Assembly (NCBI GenBank): GCA_050942745.1 | Contig: JBMNNX010000164.1 | Span: 1 to 15,318 of the forward strand | Length of the DNA stretch: 15,318 nucleotides | Origin: UBA10939 sp050942745 | GTDB lineage: Bacteria; Myxococcota; Myxococcia; Myxococcales; UBA5297 | Direction of reading: 5' to 3' | Shown here: positions 1 through 8,354 of the stretch, piece by piece | How positions within the stretch are numbered: the first letter of the stretch is position 1 | How the letters are laid out: each line of letters opens with the position of its first letter | Program-made: the position numbers and the translations under genes | Notes under the pieces: model-generated | The model's input: only the letters and a program-made list of their open reading frames with translations | Told to the model about the DNA's origin: nothing | Databases searched by the model: none

Positions 1-208
1 TGCCCCACGAGCTCGCCGCCTCGGCAGCCAGCCAATAGGCCCGAGCGCTCGCGCAGTCTCCTCCCAGCGTTTCAGGCTTCGCACGACTCTCTAAGTCCGT
101 CACGACGGGGACGGGCGAGGACTTACCCTCCCTCGGCCGCCGTCCACGCGGACTCGGTTGCGAGTCCGGGCCCTCGATTCGCTGCGGACGCAAACGTTGG
201 CAAGCGCC
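1..208. other. Non-coding stretch downstream of the lipoprotein gene
   Basis: No reading frame here looks like a protein: the translations are Arg/Ala/Ser-rich and have no recognisable motif. The only structure I see is the short perfect hairpin at 149-168, listed separately. The stretch may belong to the spacer before a neighbouring gene outside the window. Confidence 0.4.
149..168 (-). terminator. Candidate hairpin after the lipoprotein gene
   Basis: An 8-bp perfect stem (149-156 pairs with 161-168) closes a four-base loop, about 40 bases past the lipoprotein stop codon on the minus strand. There is no run of T after it in the transcribed direction, so it is not a classical intrinsic terminator. 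It could still act as a 3' end or a transcript-stabilising hairpin. Confidence 0.25.
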
Positions 209-2638
209 TCAGTAGCAGGTGAGAGTCGACGACCGGCACAGGTTGCTGCAGCACTCGCTATCCGTGGTGCAACTCCAACCCGACGGCAGGCAGCACTTGT
301 CGTTGAAGCCACAGCTTCCCGAGCAGCAGTCGCTATCCAGCCAGCAGGACGAGCCGGCGAAGGAACAGTCGGGGAAGCACAAGTCGCCGGTCGAGATCGA
401 GAAGCAGTCGTAATCGATGCGGCATTCCCAGGTCGAGGCGCAGCCGTCGTAGCAGTAGCCGAGCGCGTCGGTGTTTCCCTGCGGCACGTAGCAGACCCCA
501 TCGCCGCCGCAGACCAAGTCGTTCACGTTGCAGAAGCCGAAGCAGTAGCCGTCGGGGAACTCGTTGCCGGGCTCGGTGAAGCAGTAGCCGCTCTCACACT
601 GCTCGTTCGACGTACACGGCTCGCCCGTCTTGGCGAGCCCGTAGTCTGCGACGTCGCAGATGTTCGACCAGAGGTTGCAGTCCGAAGTGGCGCATTGGCT
701 GTTGGCCGCGCACTGGGTGACGCAGAAGGGCCCGTCGTAGCTGTCCATGCAGGCGTAGCCGGGCCGGCAGCCGCCGTTGTTCGTGCAGCCAGGGCTGTTG
801 CAGGTGCAGGACTGGCGGCACCAGTTCTGGCTCCCGTGCGAGACGCAGACCCCGCCGCCGCTCGCTGCGCTACATAGCGTGCCTGGGGTCGTGCAAGGCG
901 AAGTGCACTGGCCGTTGGGCGAGCCGGTCGCGCTCTCGGTCCAGCAGCGCCCGCCCTTGCACATGAAGTCGGCCGCGCAGGGCTTGCCGTTGTCGAGGTT
1001 GCGGCAGGCCGCGCTCGAGGCGCAGTCGCTGTCGTTGCAGTCGATGGCCCGGTCGCCGTCGTTGTCGGCGAGGTCGGTGCAGTTTTCGCCGGAGCTTTGG
1101 CAGGACGGGGCCGCGCTGCAGTCGGAGTCGGCACAGTCGACCGCGCCGTCCTGGTCGTTGTCGGTCGAGTCGGCGCAGCCGGTCTCGGTCTTCCTTCCCC
1201 CGGCGCAGGTGCAGCCGCTACCGCAGCTCTGGCCCGAGCAGTCCGAGTCGGCACAGTCGATCTGGCCGTCGCGGTCGTTGTCCGAGGAGTCGCCGCAGCT
1301 CGTCTCGGTCGCCTGGCCCCCGGCGCAGATGCAGCCGGTCCCGCAAGGATCGCCGTCGCAGTCCGAGTCGCGGCAATCGGCCTGGTTGTCGCCGTCGTTG
1401 TCGGACGAATCGGCACAGGCGGTCTCGGACTTCCTGCCCCCGGAGCAGATGCAGCCCGAGCCGCAGCTCTGCCGGTCGCAGTCCGGATCCGCGCAGTCGG
1501 CGAGCCTATCGCCGTCGTTGTCCTGGCTGTCGGCGCAGGCGACCTCCTGCTGGCAGCCCGGCGCGCTCGCGCAGTCCGAGTCCAGGCAGTCGCCCGCGCC
1601 GTCGCCGTCGTTGTCCTGGCCGTCGGCGCAGGCGCTCTCGCGCTTTTCGCCCCCGGCGCAGGTGCAGCCGGCTCCGCAGCTCGCGCTGGTGCAGTCGGCG
1701 TCCCGGCAGTCGCTCTGGCCGTCGCCGTCGTTGTCCTGCCCGTCGCTGCAGACGGTCTCCTTCCTGTTTCCGCCCGTGCACTGGCAGCCGGGCCCGCAGC
1801 TCATCCCCGCGCAGTCGGGATCGGTGCAGTCGGCCATCCCGTCGGCGTCGTTGTCCACGCGGTCGGCGCAGTTCGACTCGCTGCCGCAGGCGGGCTGGCC
1901 CGAGCAGTCCGGATCGCGGCAGTCGGTGAAGCCGTCGCCGTCCTCGTCGATCCCGTCGGTGCAGTTGCCCTCCTTCGGGCAGACCGGGTTGTCGATGCAG
2001 TCGAGATCGAGGCAGTCGATCTTGCTGTCCCCGTCGTCGTCGAGGCCGTTGCCGCAGATCTCGGACTGCGGGCAGGCCGAGTGGCCCGCGCAGTCGGAGT
2101 CGAGGCAGTCGATGGCGCCGTCGCGGTCGTCGTCCTGGCCGTTGTCGCAGACCTCGTCCGGAATGCAGCCTGGGAAGTCCTGGCAGTCGGCGTCGGCGCA
2201 GTCGGTGCGCTGATCGCCGTCGTCGTCGAGCCCGTTGCCGCAGATCTCCCTTTCCTCGCAGGCGAGATTGCCCTCGCAATCGGGGTCGGCGCAATCAACG
2301 AGGTCGTCGTTGTCGTCGTCGTAGCCGTTGTTGCAGTGTTCCGAGCAATTGAGCGAGCTCTCGCAGTCGGGGTCCGCGCAGTCAACAGCGCGGTCGCCGT
2401 CGTCGTCGATGAAGTTGTCGCAGATCTCGTAGTCGACGAGGCACTCCTCGGCGCCGAAGCAGTCGGGGTCGTCGCAGTCGACCTTCAGGTCTCCGTCGTC
2501 GTCGCGGCCGTTGTCACAGGTTTCGGTTCGCGCCGACCCGGCGTCGGGCCGCCGCGGCGGCAACTCCGGGCTCGGCGAGCACGCGAGCACGAAGAGGCCC
2601 GCGAGCACGGCGATGCACGATGGACAGCGACAAGCCAT
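209..2638 (-). CDS. Secreted lipoprotein with 15 Cys/Asp repeats and a cysteine-rich C-terminal region
   Basis: An 809-residue protein. The N-terminus has a lipoprotein signal: a hydrophobic stretch ends in LFVLAC, making Cys20 the likely lipidated residue. Residues about 39-550 hold 15 repeats of 29-40 residues with the core C-x(2-3)-G-x-D-[DN]-D-G-D-x(3)-D-C-x-D-x-D-C. The acidic loop resembles thrombospondin type 3 and EF-hand-like calcium loops, so cation binding outside the cytoplasm is a fair inference. Residues 551-809 contain 42 cysteines, with GxPCxxxxxCxSGYC-like motifs typical of secreted myxobacterial proteins and a knottin-like end with three CC pairs. The ATG at 2638 is chosen because the signal peptide begins there and a GGAG lies seven bases upstream. 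The reading frame stays open for another 184 codons upstream, but that part only translates the DNA tandem array. The exact function is not recognisable; a cell-surface structural or adhesive role is possible. Confidence 0.88.
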   Translation of the reverse strand: MACRCPSCIAVLAGLFVLACSPSPELPPRRPDAGSARTETCDNGRDDDGDLKVDCDDPDCFGAEECLVDYEICDNFIDDDGDRAVDCADPDCESSLNCSEHCNNGYDDDNDDLVDCADPDCEGNLACEEREICGNGLDDDGDQRTDCADADCQDFPGCIPDEVCDNGQDDDRDGAIDCLDSDCAGHSACPQSEICGNGLDDDGDSKIDCLDLDCIDNPVCPKEGNCTDGIDEDGDGFTDCRDPDCSGQPACGSESNCADRVDNDADGMADCTDPDCAGMSCGPGCQCTGGNRKETVCSDGQDNDGDGQSDCRDADCTSASCGAGCTCAGGEKRESACADGQDNDGDGAGDCLDSDCASAPGCQQEVACADSQDNDGDRLADCADPDCDRQSCGSGCICSGGRKSETACADSSDNDGDNQADCRDSDCDGDPCGTGCICAGGQATETSCGDSSDNDRDGQIDCADSDCSGQSCGSGCTCAGGRKTETGCADSTDNDQDGAVDCADSDCSAAPSCQSSGENCTDLADNDGDRAIDCNDSDCASSAACRNLDNGKPCAADFMCKGGRCWTESATGSPNGQCTSPCTTPGTLCSAASGGGVCVSHGSQNWCRQSCTCNSPGCTNNGGCRPGYACMDSYDGPFCVTQCAANSQCATSDCNLWSNICDVADYGLAKTGEPCTSNEQCESGYCFTEPGNEFPDGYCFGFCNVNDLVCGGDGVCYVPQGNTDALGYCYDGCASTWECRIDYDCFSISTGDLCFPDCSFAGSSCWLDSDCCSGSCGFNDKCCLPSGWSCTTDSECCSNLCRSSTLTCY
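989..2524 (-). repeat. Coding tandem repeat array, 15 units in two size classes
   Basis: This is the DNA encoding residues about 39-550 of the lipoprotein. Units 1-7, 10, 14 and 15 are 29-33 residues long with four cysteines. Units 8, 9, 11, 12 and 13 are 39-40 residues long: after the last D-x-D-C they carry an extra C-G-x-G-C-x-C-x-G-G segment, giving six cysteines. The first half mostly has D-D-D-G-D loops and the second half D-N-D-G-D loops, which suggests at least two rounds of expansion. Confidence 0.85.
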
Positions 2639-2671
2639 GACCAAACTCCGCTCTCTCGCAGAAACGGTCCG

Positions 2672-2677
2672 AATATA
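2672..2677 (-). promoter_or_regulatory. Candidate -10 box of the lipoprotein gene
   Basis: On the minus strand this reads TATATT, an AT-rich island in very GC-rich surroundings. It lies 33 bases upstream of the lipoprotein ATG, which would give a leader of about 25-30 bases holding the GGAG ribosome binding site. I find no good -35 hexamer at the usual spacing. A short dyad (TTGGGCCAA) lies just upstream and could bind a regulator. Confidence 0.35.
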
Positions 2678-2798
2678 CGCGGATTGGGCCAACCATCCAG
2701 CAATCGGCCTGGACGCGGGAGAGGGCTTCGGAGCCACGCTGGCGAGGGCAGCGGCGCATCGTGCGGCGCGGACTTGGGTAGCGGGCGTCTGCCGGTCT

Positions 2799-3180
2799 GC
2801 CGAAGAGCTCGGATCGCCAGCCTCCGCGCTGCCGAAGCGAACGGATCGCCGGCCTTCGTGTCGGCGGCTCCGAGCGCCGGCTTGAGCGCGGCCGAGGAGA
2901 ACGGATCGCCGGCCTTCGTGCCGGCGGCTTCGAGCTCCGGCCTCCGCGCTGCCGAGGAGAACGGATCGCCGGCCTTCGTGCCGGCGGCTCCGAGCGCCGG
3001 CTTCAGCGCGGCCGAGGAGAACGGATCGCCGGCCTTCGTGCCGGCGGCTCCGAGCGCCGGCTTCAGCGCGGCCGAGGAGAACGGATCGTCGGCCTTCGTG
3101 CCGGCGGCTCCGAGCTCCGGCCTCCGCGCTGCCGAAGCGAACGGATCGCCGGCCTTCGTGCCGGCGGCCCTGGAGCGCCG
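2799..3180. repeat. 60-bp tandem array, six units plus a degenerate partial unit, with hairpins
   Basis: Six consecutive units of exactly 60 bp run from 2821 to 3180 with only a few substitutions and no indels. A degenerate partial unit precedes them at about 2799-2820. Most units contain a perfect inverted repeat, CGCCGGC-cttcgt-GCCGGCG (for example 2907-2926), so each can fold into a 7-bp stem. The palindrome GCCGGC occurs about 13 times in the array. Two variants alternate near the unit junction (tccggcctccgcgct and gccggcttcagcgcg types). Because 60 is a multiple of three, the array stays open in several frames. On the plus strand it would read a 20-residue repeat containing ENGSPAFVPAA, but no convincing start codon or ribosome binding site accompanies it. 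It lies between the DUF2200 gene and the lipoprotein promoter region. Confidence 0.9.
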
Positions 3181-3212
3181 GTGCGCTCACCTGACGCGGC
3201 GGGTCAGACTCG

Positions 3213-3566
3213 TCACTGCCTCAGGATTTTTTCGAGCGGCTTGCCCTTGGCCAGCTCATCGACCAGCTTGTCGAGCCAGCGAATCTTCTGCATGAGAGGG
3301 TCCTCGACTTGCTCGACGCGAACGCCGCAGACCACCCCGGTGATTCTGCTGGCGTTGGGATTGATTTGCGGCGCCTCGGCGAAGAAGGTCTCGAAGTCCA
3401 CCTTCTTCTCGATTTGAGCGCCCAATCCGCGCTCGTCGTAGCCCGTGAGCCAGCGGATGACGGTATCGACCTCTTCCTTGGTTCGCCCCTTCTTTTCTGC
3501 CTTCTGGACGTACAGCGGATAGACCGTGGCGAAAGCGGTCTTGAATATCCGTGACTTCTCGTTCAT
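3213..3566 (-). CDS. DUF2200 family protein
   Basis: A 117-residue protein that I recognise as DUF2200, a small conserved bacterial family of unknown function. Family hallmarks seen are an N-terminal segment ending in FATVYPLYVQKAEKKGRTK, then VIRWLTGY, DFETFFAEAP, ITGVVCGVRVE and a C-terminal LDKLVDELAKGKPLEKIL. The protein is full length for the family. The ATG at 3566 is chosen over one ten codons upstream because GGAAGGAG lies eight bases before it and homologues begin close to this point. It looks soluble and cytoplasmic, with no signal peptide or membrane segment. The flanking genes on the same strand are 255 and 574 bp away, so it is probably transcribed alone. Confidence 0.9.
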   Translation of the reverse strand: MNEKSRIFKTAFATVYPLYVQKAEKKGRTKEEVDTVIRWLTGYDERGLGAQIEKKVDFETFFAEAPQINPNASRITGVVCGVRVEQVEDPLMQKIRWLDKLVDELAKGKPLEKILRQ

Positions 3567-3821
3567 GCGCTCGGCTCCTTCCCCGGCCGAATCCAAGCGT
3601 TCGCGCTTTCGCTCGAGGGCGTGATCCGGTTCGCGCGGGAGTTGGGGCCGCTGGGATTACGTGTCCGCCGGTCGTGCCGCAACCCGAGCGGACAACCTCG
3701 TTCGAACTCGGCTCGTCCGGGCGCCTGTCGCTCTCTGCCCGCGACCGTTCTGGACGGTGAGCCCGGGCGCCAGGGAGGCGCACGGCAAGGCGCCCGAGGT
3801 GGCGTCGGGCAGAGCCACCCA

Positions 3822-4871
3822 CTATTCGGCGACCACCGAGAAGTTCGTAACCGTGCAGTCCCAGCTCTCGCTCGCGGAGAGCGAGCTGTCGTCATAGACG
3901 CGCACGTTCACCTCCGTCCCGGTGGCGACGAACGACACTCGGCTCTCCTCCGAACGGTCCTGGCCGCCGACCAGGAGCGGGCGCGACGGCTCGTCGCCGA
4001 TTTGGACGCGGAAGTCGATGCTGGAGAGGCTCACGCTCTTCGACATGCCGAAGCCGTAGCAGTTGCCTTCGTCGTCGCAGACCTGGCGAGTCTGCTTCAT
4101 CACCGGCGCACAGGTGCCCGTGGCGCGAAACTGGTAGAGGCGGCCTCGGACGAGGCCCGTGACCTTCAAGCGCACCTCATCGTCGTTGCCCACGGAGCCA
4201 GGAAACTCCGCGACCACGGCGCCGGGCACGTGAGGCGTCCCGCCAGGCTTGCCCGAGTCGCCCGGCGCGTCCTTCGAGCTCCCCGCCATGTCGCGCATCG
4301 TTTTACGAACGGCATCGAGAATGTCCGTGATCCTGCGTTCTTCGTCCGCCTTCTTCGCCAGCTCGGCGCGGCTCTTGACCAGTAGGGGAACGACCTCGGC
4401 CATGTAGGCCGGGTCGCTGGCAAGCGGCGAGAGCGCGCGCTCGACGAGAGCGTGGTCCTGGTCTTGTGAGGCGAGCTTGCCGCGCAGCAGCCAGGCGCGC
4501 GGGGCCATGTCGGCCGGGTACAAGCGCATGATCTGGTCGAGGACCTGAGCCGCCGCCTCGCGCTGGTCGAGACCGATGAGCGCCTCGGCGTAGGCGACCT
4601 GTACTTCGTCGTCAATCGGCGCCAGGCGCGCGGCGAGCGCTGAGAACTCGAGCGCGAGCATCGCGTCTTGGGTGCGGCAGGCGGCCTCCGCGCGCAAGAT
4701 GGCAGAGGCCTCCGTCGCGCAATTGGCGGCTTCGGGCACCTTGATCCCGGAGAGCAGCAGAAACGCGTCGTCGCATCGGGTCGCTTCGAGCAGCGAGACG
4801 AGCTTCGCGGTGTCCGGGCATGCGGGCGCCGACGCAAGGCAAAGGCCGAGGGCGAGAGGAGCGAGCGGCAT
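3822..4871 (-). CDS. Exported TPR protein with a C-terminal beta-rich domain
   Basis: A 349-residue protein of unknown function. Residues 1-18 form a hydrophobic leader (PLAPLALGLCLASAPAC) that could be cleaved after Ala15 or Ala17; it lacks the usual positive residues at its start, so export is likely but not certain. Residues about 55-190 are helical with TPR-like repeats, for example QVAYAEALIGLDQREAAAQV and APRAWLLRGKL. A Gly/Pro/Asp linker (about 197-216) leads to a beta-rich domain (217-349) containing five cysteines. The arrangement suggests a periplasmic or surface scaffold with a beta-sandwich ligand domain. The ATG at 4871 has a strong GGGAGG upstream. The gene is followed by DUF2200 after 255 bp, which does not suggest tight coupling. 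Confidence 0.8.
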   Translation of the reverse strand: MPLAPLALGLCLASAPACPDTAKLVSLLEATRCDDAFLLLSGIKVPEAANCATEASAILRAEAACRTQDAMLALEFSALAARLAPIDDEVQVAYAEALIGLDQREAAAQVLDQIMRLYPADMAPRAWLLRGKLASQDQDHALVERALSPLASDPAYMAEVVPLLVKSRAELAKKADEERRITDILDAVRKTMRDMAGSSKDAPGDSGKPGGTPHVPGAVVAEFPGSVGNDDEVRLKVTGLVRGRLYQFRATGTCAPVMKQTRQVCDDEGNCYGFGMSKSVSLSSIDFRVQIGDEPSRPLLVGGQDRSEESRVSFVATGTEVNVRVYDDSSLSASESWDCTVTNFSVVAE

Positions 4872-5395
4872 GGAGACCTCCCGAAGTCGCGACAGGCTGC
4901 GGTGCCGGCCGCCGGGCCGGCGAGCGAGGAACCTGCCAACTCATGGAGATTGCCGAAGGTTAGCTCACTCGCTTCGCGCCTTCGCGGAGAGTATTGGCCC
5001 GAGCCCACCGCGATGGCGCCCGCGGCCGCGAGGAAGCTCGCGAGAAGCGCCCGCTCATTTGGATCATTCCTGTGGATGCTGGACGGCGCCGGTTCCGAAA
5101 AGCGGCCGGACATGTCTTGGCCGGCTGCGGGGATGTCGTGTCTGTCGGAGCCGAGGCGCGCATGACGCCCGAGCTGCGCGACTCACGGGGGCGGCCCCGC
5201 CACGCGCTTGGCGCGGCGGGCGCATCTGACACTCTGGCGATGTTCATTCTCCGCACGTCGCGGCGGCCGGGCGCACGGGACCGCGACCGACCGCGACAGG
5301 CGATGGCCAACTCCCTTTGCTCGCAGATACGGTTCGAGCATTCGCTGTTCAGGCAGGCTCTTCGGCGCCCTCGGCCGGGCGGGGAAGGTGCTGCT
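4872..5395. other. Non-coding intergenic region between divergent genes
   Basis: This 524-bp region separates the TPR gene (minus) from the endonuclease V homologue (plus). Translations in all frames are Arg/Ser/Pro-rich with no recognisable domain. A perfect 7-bp stem with a four-base loop (4904-4921) lies in the probable leader of the TPR gene. An in-frame ATG at 5303 could lengthen the endonuclease V protein, but it has only a weak ribosome binding site. I see no clear promoter. Confidence 0.45.
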
Positions 5396-6061
5396 GTGTG
5401 GCCACGCACCCGCGAAGAATTGCAGGCAAGGCAGGCCGAGCTGGCGCGGCGTCGGGAGCCGCCCTGGCGGCCTGCCGCCGGGCCGATCGCGATCGGCGGA
5501 TGCTCCGTCTGCTTCGCCCCTGCCGAGGCGGGCCGCGAGCGCGCGTGGGCGGGCGCGGCGCTCGTGGGGGCAGGGCACGTAGGCCCTGCGGTCGTGGCCG
5601 GAGAGGTGAGCGTCGAGTACGAGCCCGGGCTGATGGCGCTTCGCGAAGGGCCGCTGCTCGAGGCTGCCGTCCGCGCGCTGCCGCGGCTTCCAGATGTCCT
5701 CATCGTCCCCGCGGCCGGGCGAGATCATCCCCGGCGTGCCGGCCTCGCCGTGCACCTCGGCGCGGTGCTCGGCCTGCCGACGGTGGGGCTGACGCGCCGG
5801 CCGCTCGCAGCGAGCGGGCCGATGCCGAGCGCCGCGGACGCGGGCTCTGGCAGCGTCCTTATGATCGATGGCGAGCCCGTCGCCGCCTGGATCCGCACGC
5901 GCGCGGGCGCGCGGCCCCTGGTCGCGCACGCCGGCTGGCGCACCTCGGCGCAGACGGCCATCGAGATCGTGCTCGCCTCGTGCGCAGGGCGCCGCTGGCC
6001 CAAGCCGATTCGCCAGGCGCGCAGCGCGGCGCGCCTGGCCCGGAGCAGGGCGCTGCGTTAG
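5396..6061 (+). CDS. Endonuclease V family protein, probably catalytically inactive
   Basis: A 221-residue protein that spans the whole endonuclease V (deoxyinosine 3'-endonuclease, nfi) fold; the E. coli enzyme has 223 residues. Conserved segments are EYEPGLMALREGP (active-site Glu84 and the wedge Tyr75), DHPRRAGLAVHLG (111-122) and LPTVGLTRRPL. The usual metal-binding and catalytic residues are largely gone. The first Asp (T. maritima D43) aligns with Ser37, the second Asp (D110) with Pro105 and the His (H214) with Trp181; only the Glu remains. The conserved Lys of GVAK is Arg134. The frame is intact and the framework is conserved, so this looks like a maintained pseudoenzyme rather than a decaying gene. 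The GTG start at 5396 is chosen because GGGGAAGG precedes it and the length fits the family; an ATG at 5303 is the alternative. The gene converges on hutH, 45 bp away. Confidence 0.82.
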   Translation: MWPRTREELQARQAELARRREPPWRPAAGPIAIGGCSVCFAPAEAGRERAWAGAALVGAGHVGPAVVAGEVSVEYEPGLMALREGPLLEAAVRALPRLPDVLIVPAAGRDHPRRAGLAVHLGAVLGLPTVGLTRRPLAASGPMPSAADAGSGSVLMIDGEPVAAWIRTRAGARPLVAHAGWRTSAQTAIEIVLASCAGRRWPKPIRQARSAARLARSRALR

Positions 6062-6106
6062 CCGCGGGCCCGGTCCTCCCGAGTCGGCGGCCGCGGAGGC
6101 GTCCGG

Positions 6107-7633
<1,527 letters not shown>

Positions 7634-7715
7634 GATGACCTCCTTGCGCCAAAGGGGCGGCAGACTAGCACCAGCGTCCCAGAGCGGCGAGCGATCCGAG
7701 CGAAGGGGAGGGAGG

Positions 7716-8252
7716 GTGGAGGAGCGACGCAGAGGAGCTAGGGCGAGGGCGCTCGCGGCGCTGCTCGCGGTCGTGGTCGCGTGGACGCTGGCGCGCCACC
7801 TCGTCCGCCCCGCGCCGGTCCGGCTCGCGGAGGAAGTGGCCGGAGTCGAGTCCGCCGGCGAGGCCCGGGTCGTCAGCCTCGAGCGGGCGCGCGAGGAGGG
7901 GCGCGCGCGTGCGCTCGCGTGCCGGTGCCCCGAGCCAGAGATCGGCCCCGGGGATCTTCTCGCCGAGGGCTGCCCGCCGCGCGTCCGGCCGCTGCCGCTC
8001 GGGGCACGCCGCGCGCTCGGCCTCGCGGTCGATCTCGATGCGCTGACCGCCTCCGAGCTCGAGCAACTGCCCGGCGTCGGCCCCACTCTTGCCCGGCGCA
8101 TCGTCGAGACGCGCCGTCGCCTGGGCGGCTATCGCGCCGTCGATGATTTGCTGGAGGTGCCGGGGATAGGCCCGGCAAAGCTCGAGGCGATCCGCGCCGC
8201 GCTCGCGCCGCAGGGCAAGGGCACCCCGGCCGCCGGGGCTCCGGCGGATTGA
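7716..8252 (+). CDS. Membrane-anchored ComEA-like helix-hairpin-helix protein
   Basis: A 178-residue protein. A basic N-terminus is followed by one membrane helix (about 11-28, LAALLAVVVAWTLARHLV), which would leave the rest outside the cytoplasm. The C-terminal part (about 105-165) holds two helix-hairpin-helix motifs, LEQLPGVGPTLARRI and LLEVPGIGPAKLEAI, as in ComEA, the DNA receptor of competence systems. Between them lies an Arg-rich stretch with three cysteines (69, 71 and 86). Double-stranded DNA binding at the membrane is the likely role; a part in natural transformation is inferred from the family only, since no other com gene is nearby. The GTG start at 7716 follows a purine-rich AAGGGGAGGGAGG. 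It is divergent from hutH. Confidence 0.8.
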   Translation: MEERRRGARARALAALLAVVVAWTLARHLVRPAPVRLAEEVAGVESAGEARVVSLERAREEGRARALACRCPEPEIGPGDLLAEGCPPRVRPLPLGARRALGLAVDLDALTASELEQLPGVGPTLARRIVETRRRLGGYRAVDDLLEVPGIGPAKLEAIRAALAPQGKGTPAAGAPAD

Positions 8253-8296
8253 GCGCGACCGCCCGCGCCCCGGCCTCCGATCGCCGCCGTCGTCGG

Positions 8297-8325
8297 TTCC
8301 GGCGCCGCGGCGTTCGGTGTAAATT
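8297..8325 (+). promoter_or_regulatory. Weak candidate promoter for the zinc-ribbon/FG-motif gene
   Basis: TAAATT at 8320-8325 is a rare AT-rich island about 30 bases before the GTG start, with TTCCGG 17 bases upstream as a poor -35. Four of six bases match the -10 consensus. The placement is sensible but the match is weak. Confidence 0.25.
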
Positions 8326-8354
8326 GCGGCGTCTCTCAGTCAGGGGTTCTTCAG

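Noticed and set aside
989..2524. Assignment of the repeats to the MopE copper-binding repeat family
   Set aside because: The MopE-type motif has a C-D-G-x-D-N-D-C-D-G pattern. Here the cysteines follow the acidic loop as D-C-x-D-x-D-C, so only a distant relation can be suggested.
2799..3180. CRISPR array
   Set aside because: The units abut directly with no unique spacers, and no cas gene is present.
2639..3190. Upstream extension of the lipoprotein reading frame by 184 codons
   Set aside because: The extension only translates the 60-bp array into an Arg-rich repeat and would bury the lipoprotein signal sequence inside the protein. The ATG at 2638 has its own ribosome binding site.
777..3295. 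Long plus-strand open frames opposite the lipoprotein gene
   Set aside because: They are antisense to a clear signal peptide and 15 conserved repeats. Their Val/Ala-rich or Gln/Ser-rich composition follows from the repeats read in reverse.
4904..4921. Hairpin in the TPR gene leader as a riboswitch or attenuator
   Set aside because: It is a single 7-bp GC stem with no larger conserved structure, as expected by chance at this GC content.
7634..8101. Longer hutH product starting far upstream
   Set aside because: The extra part is antisense to the ComEA-like gene, the normal enzyme length starts at the GTG at 7633, and that codon has a strong ribosome binding site.
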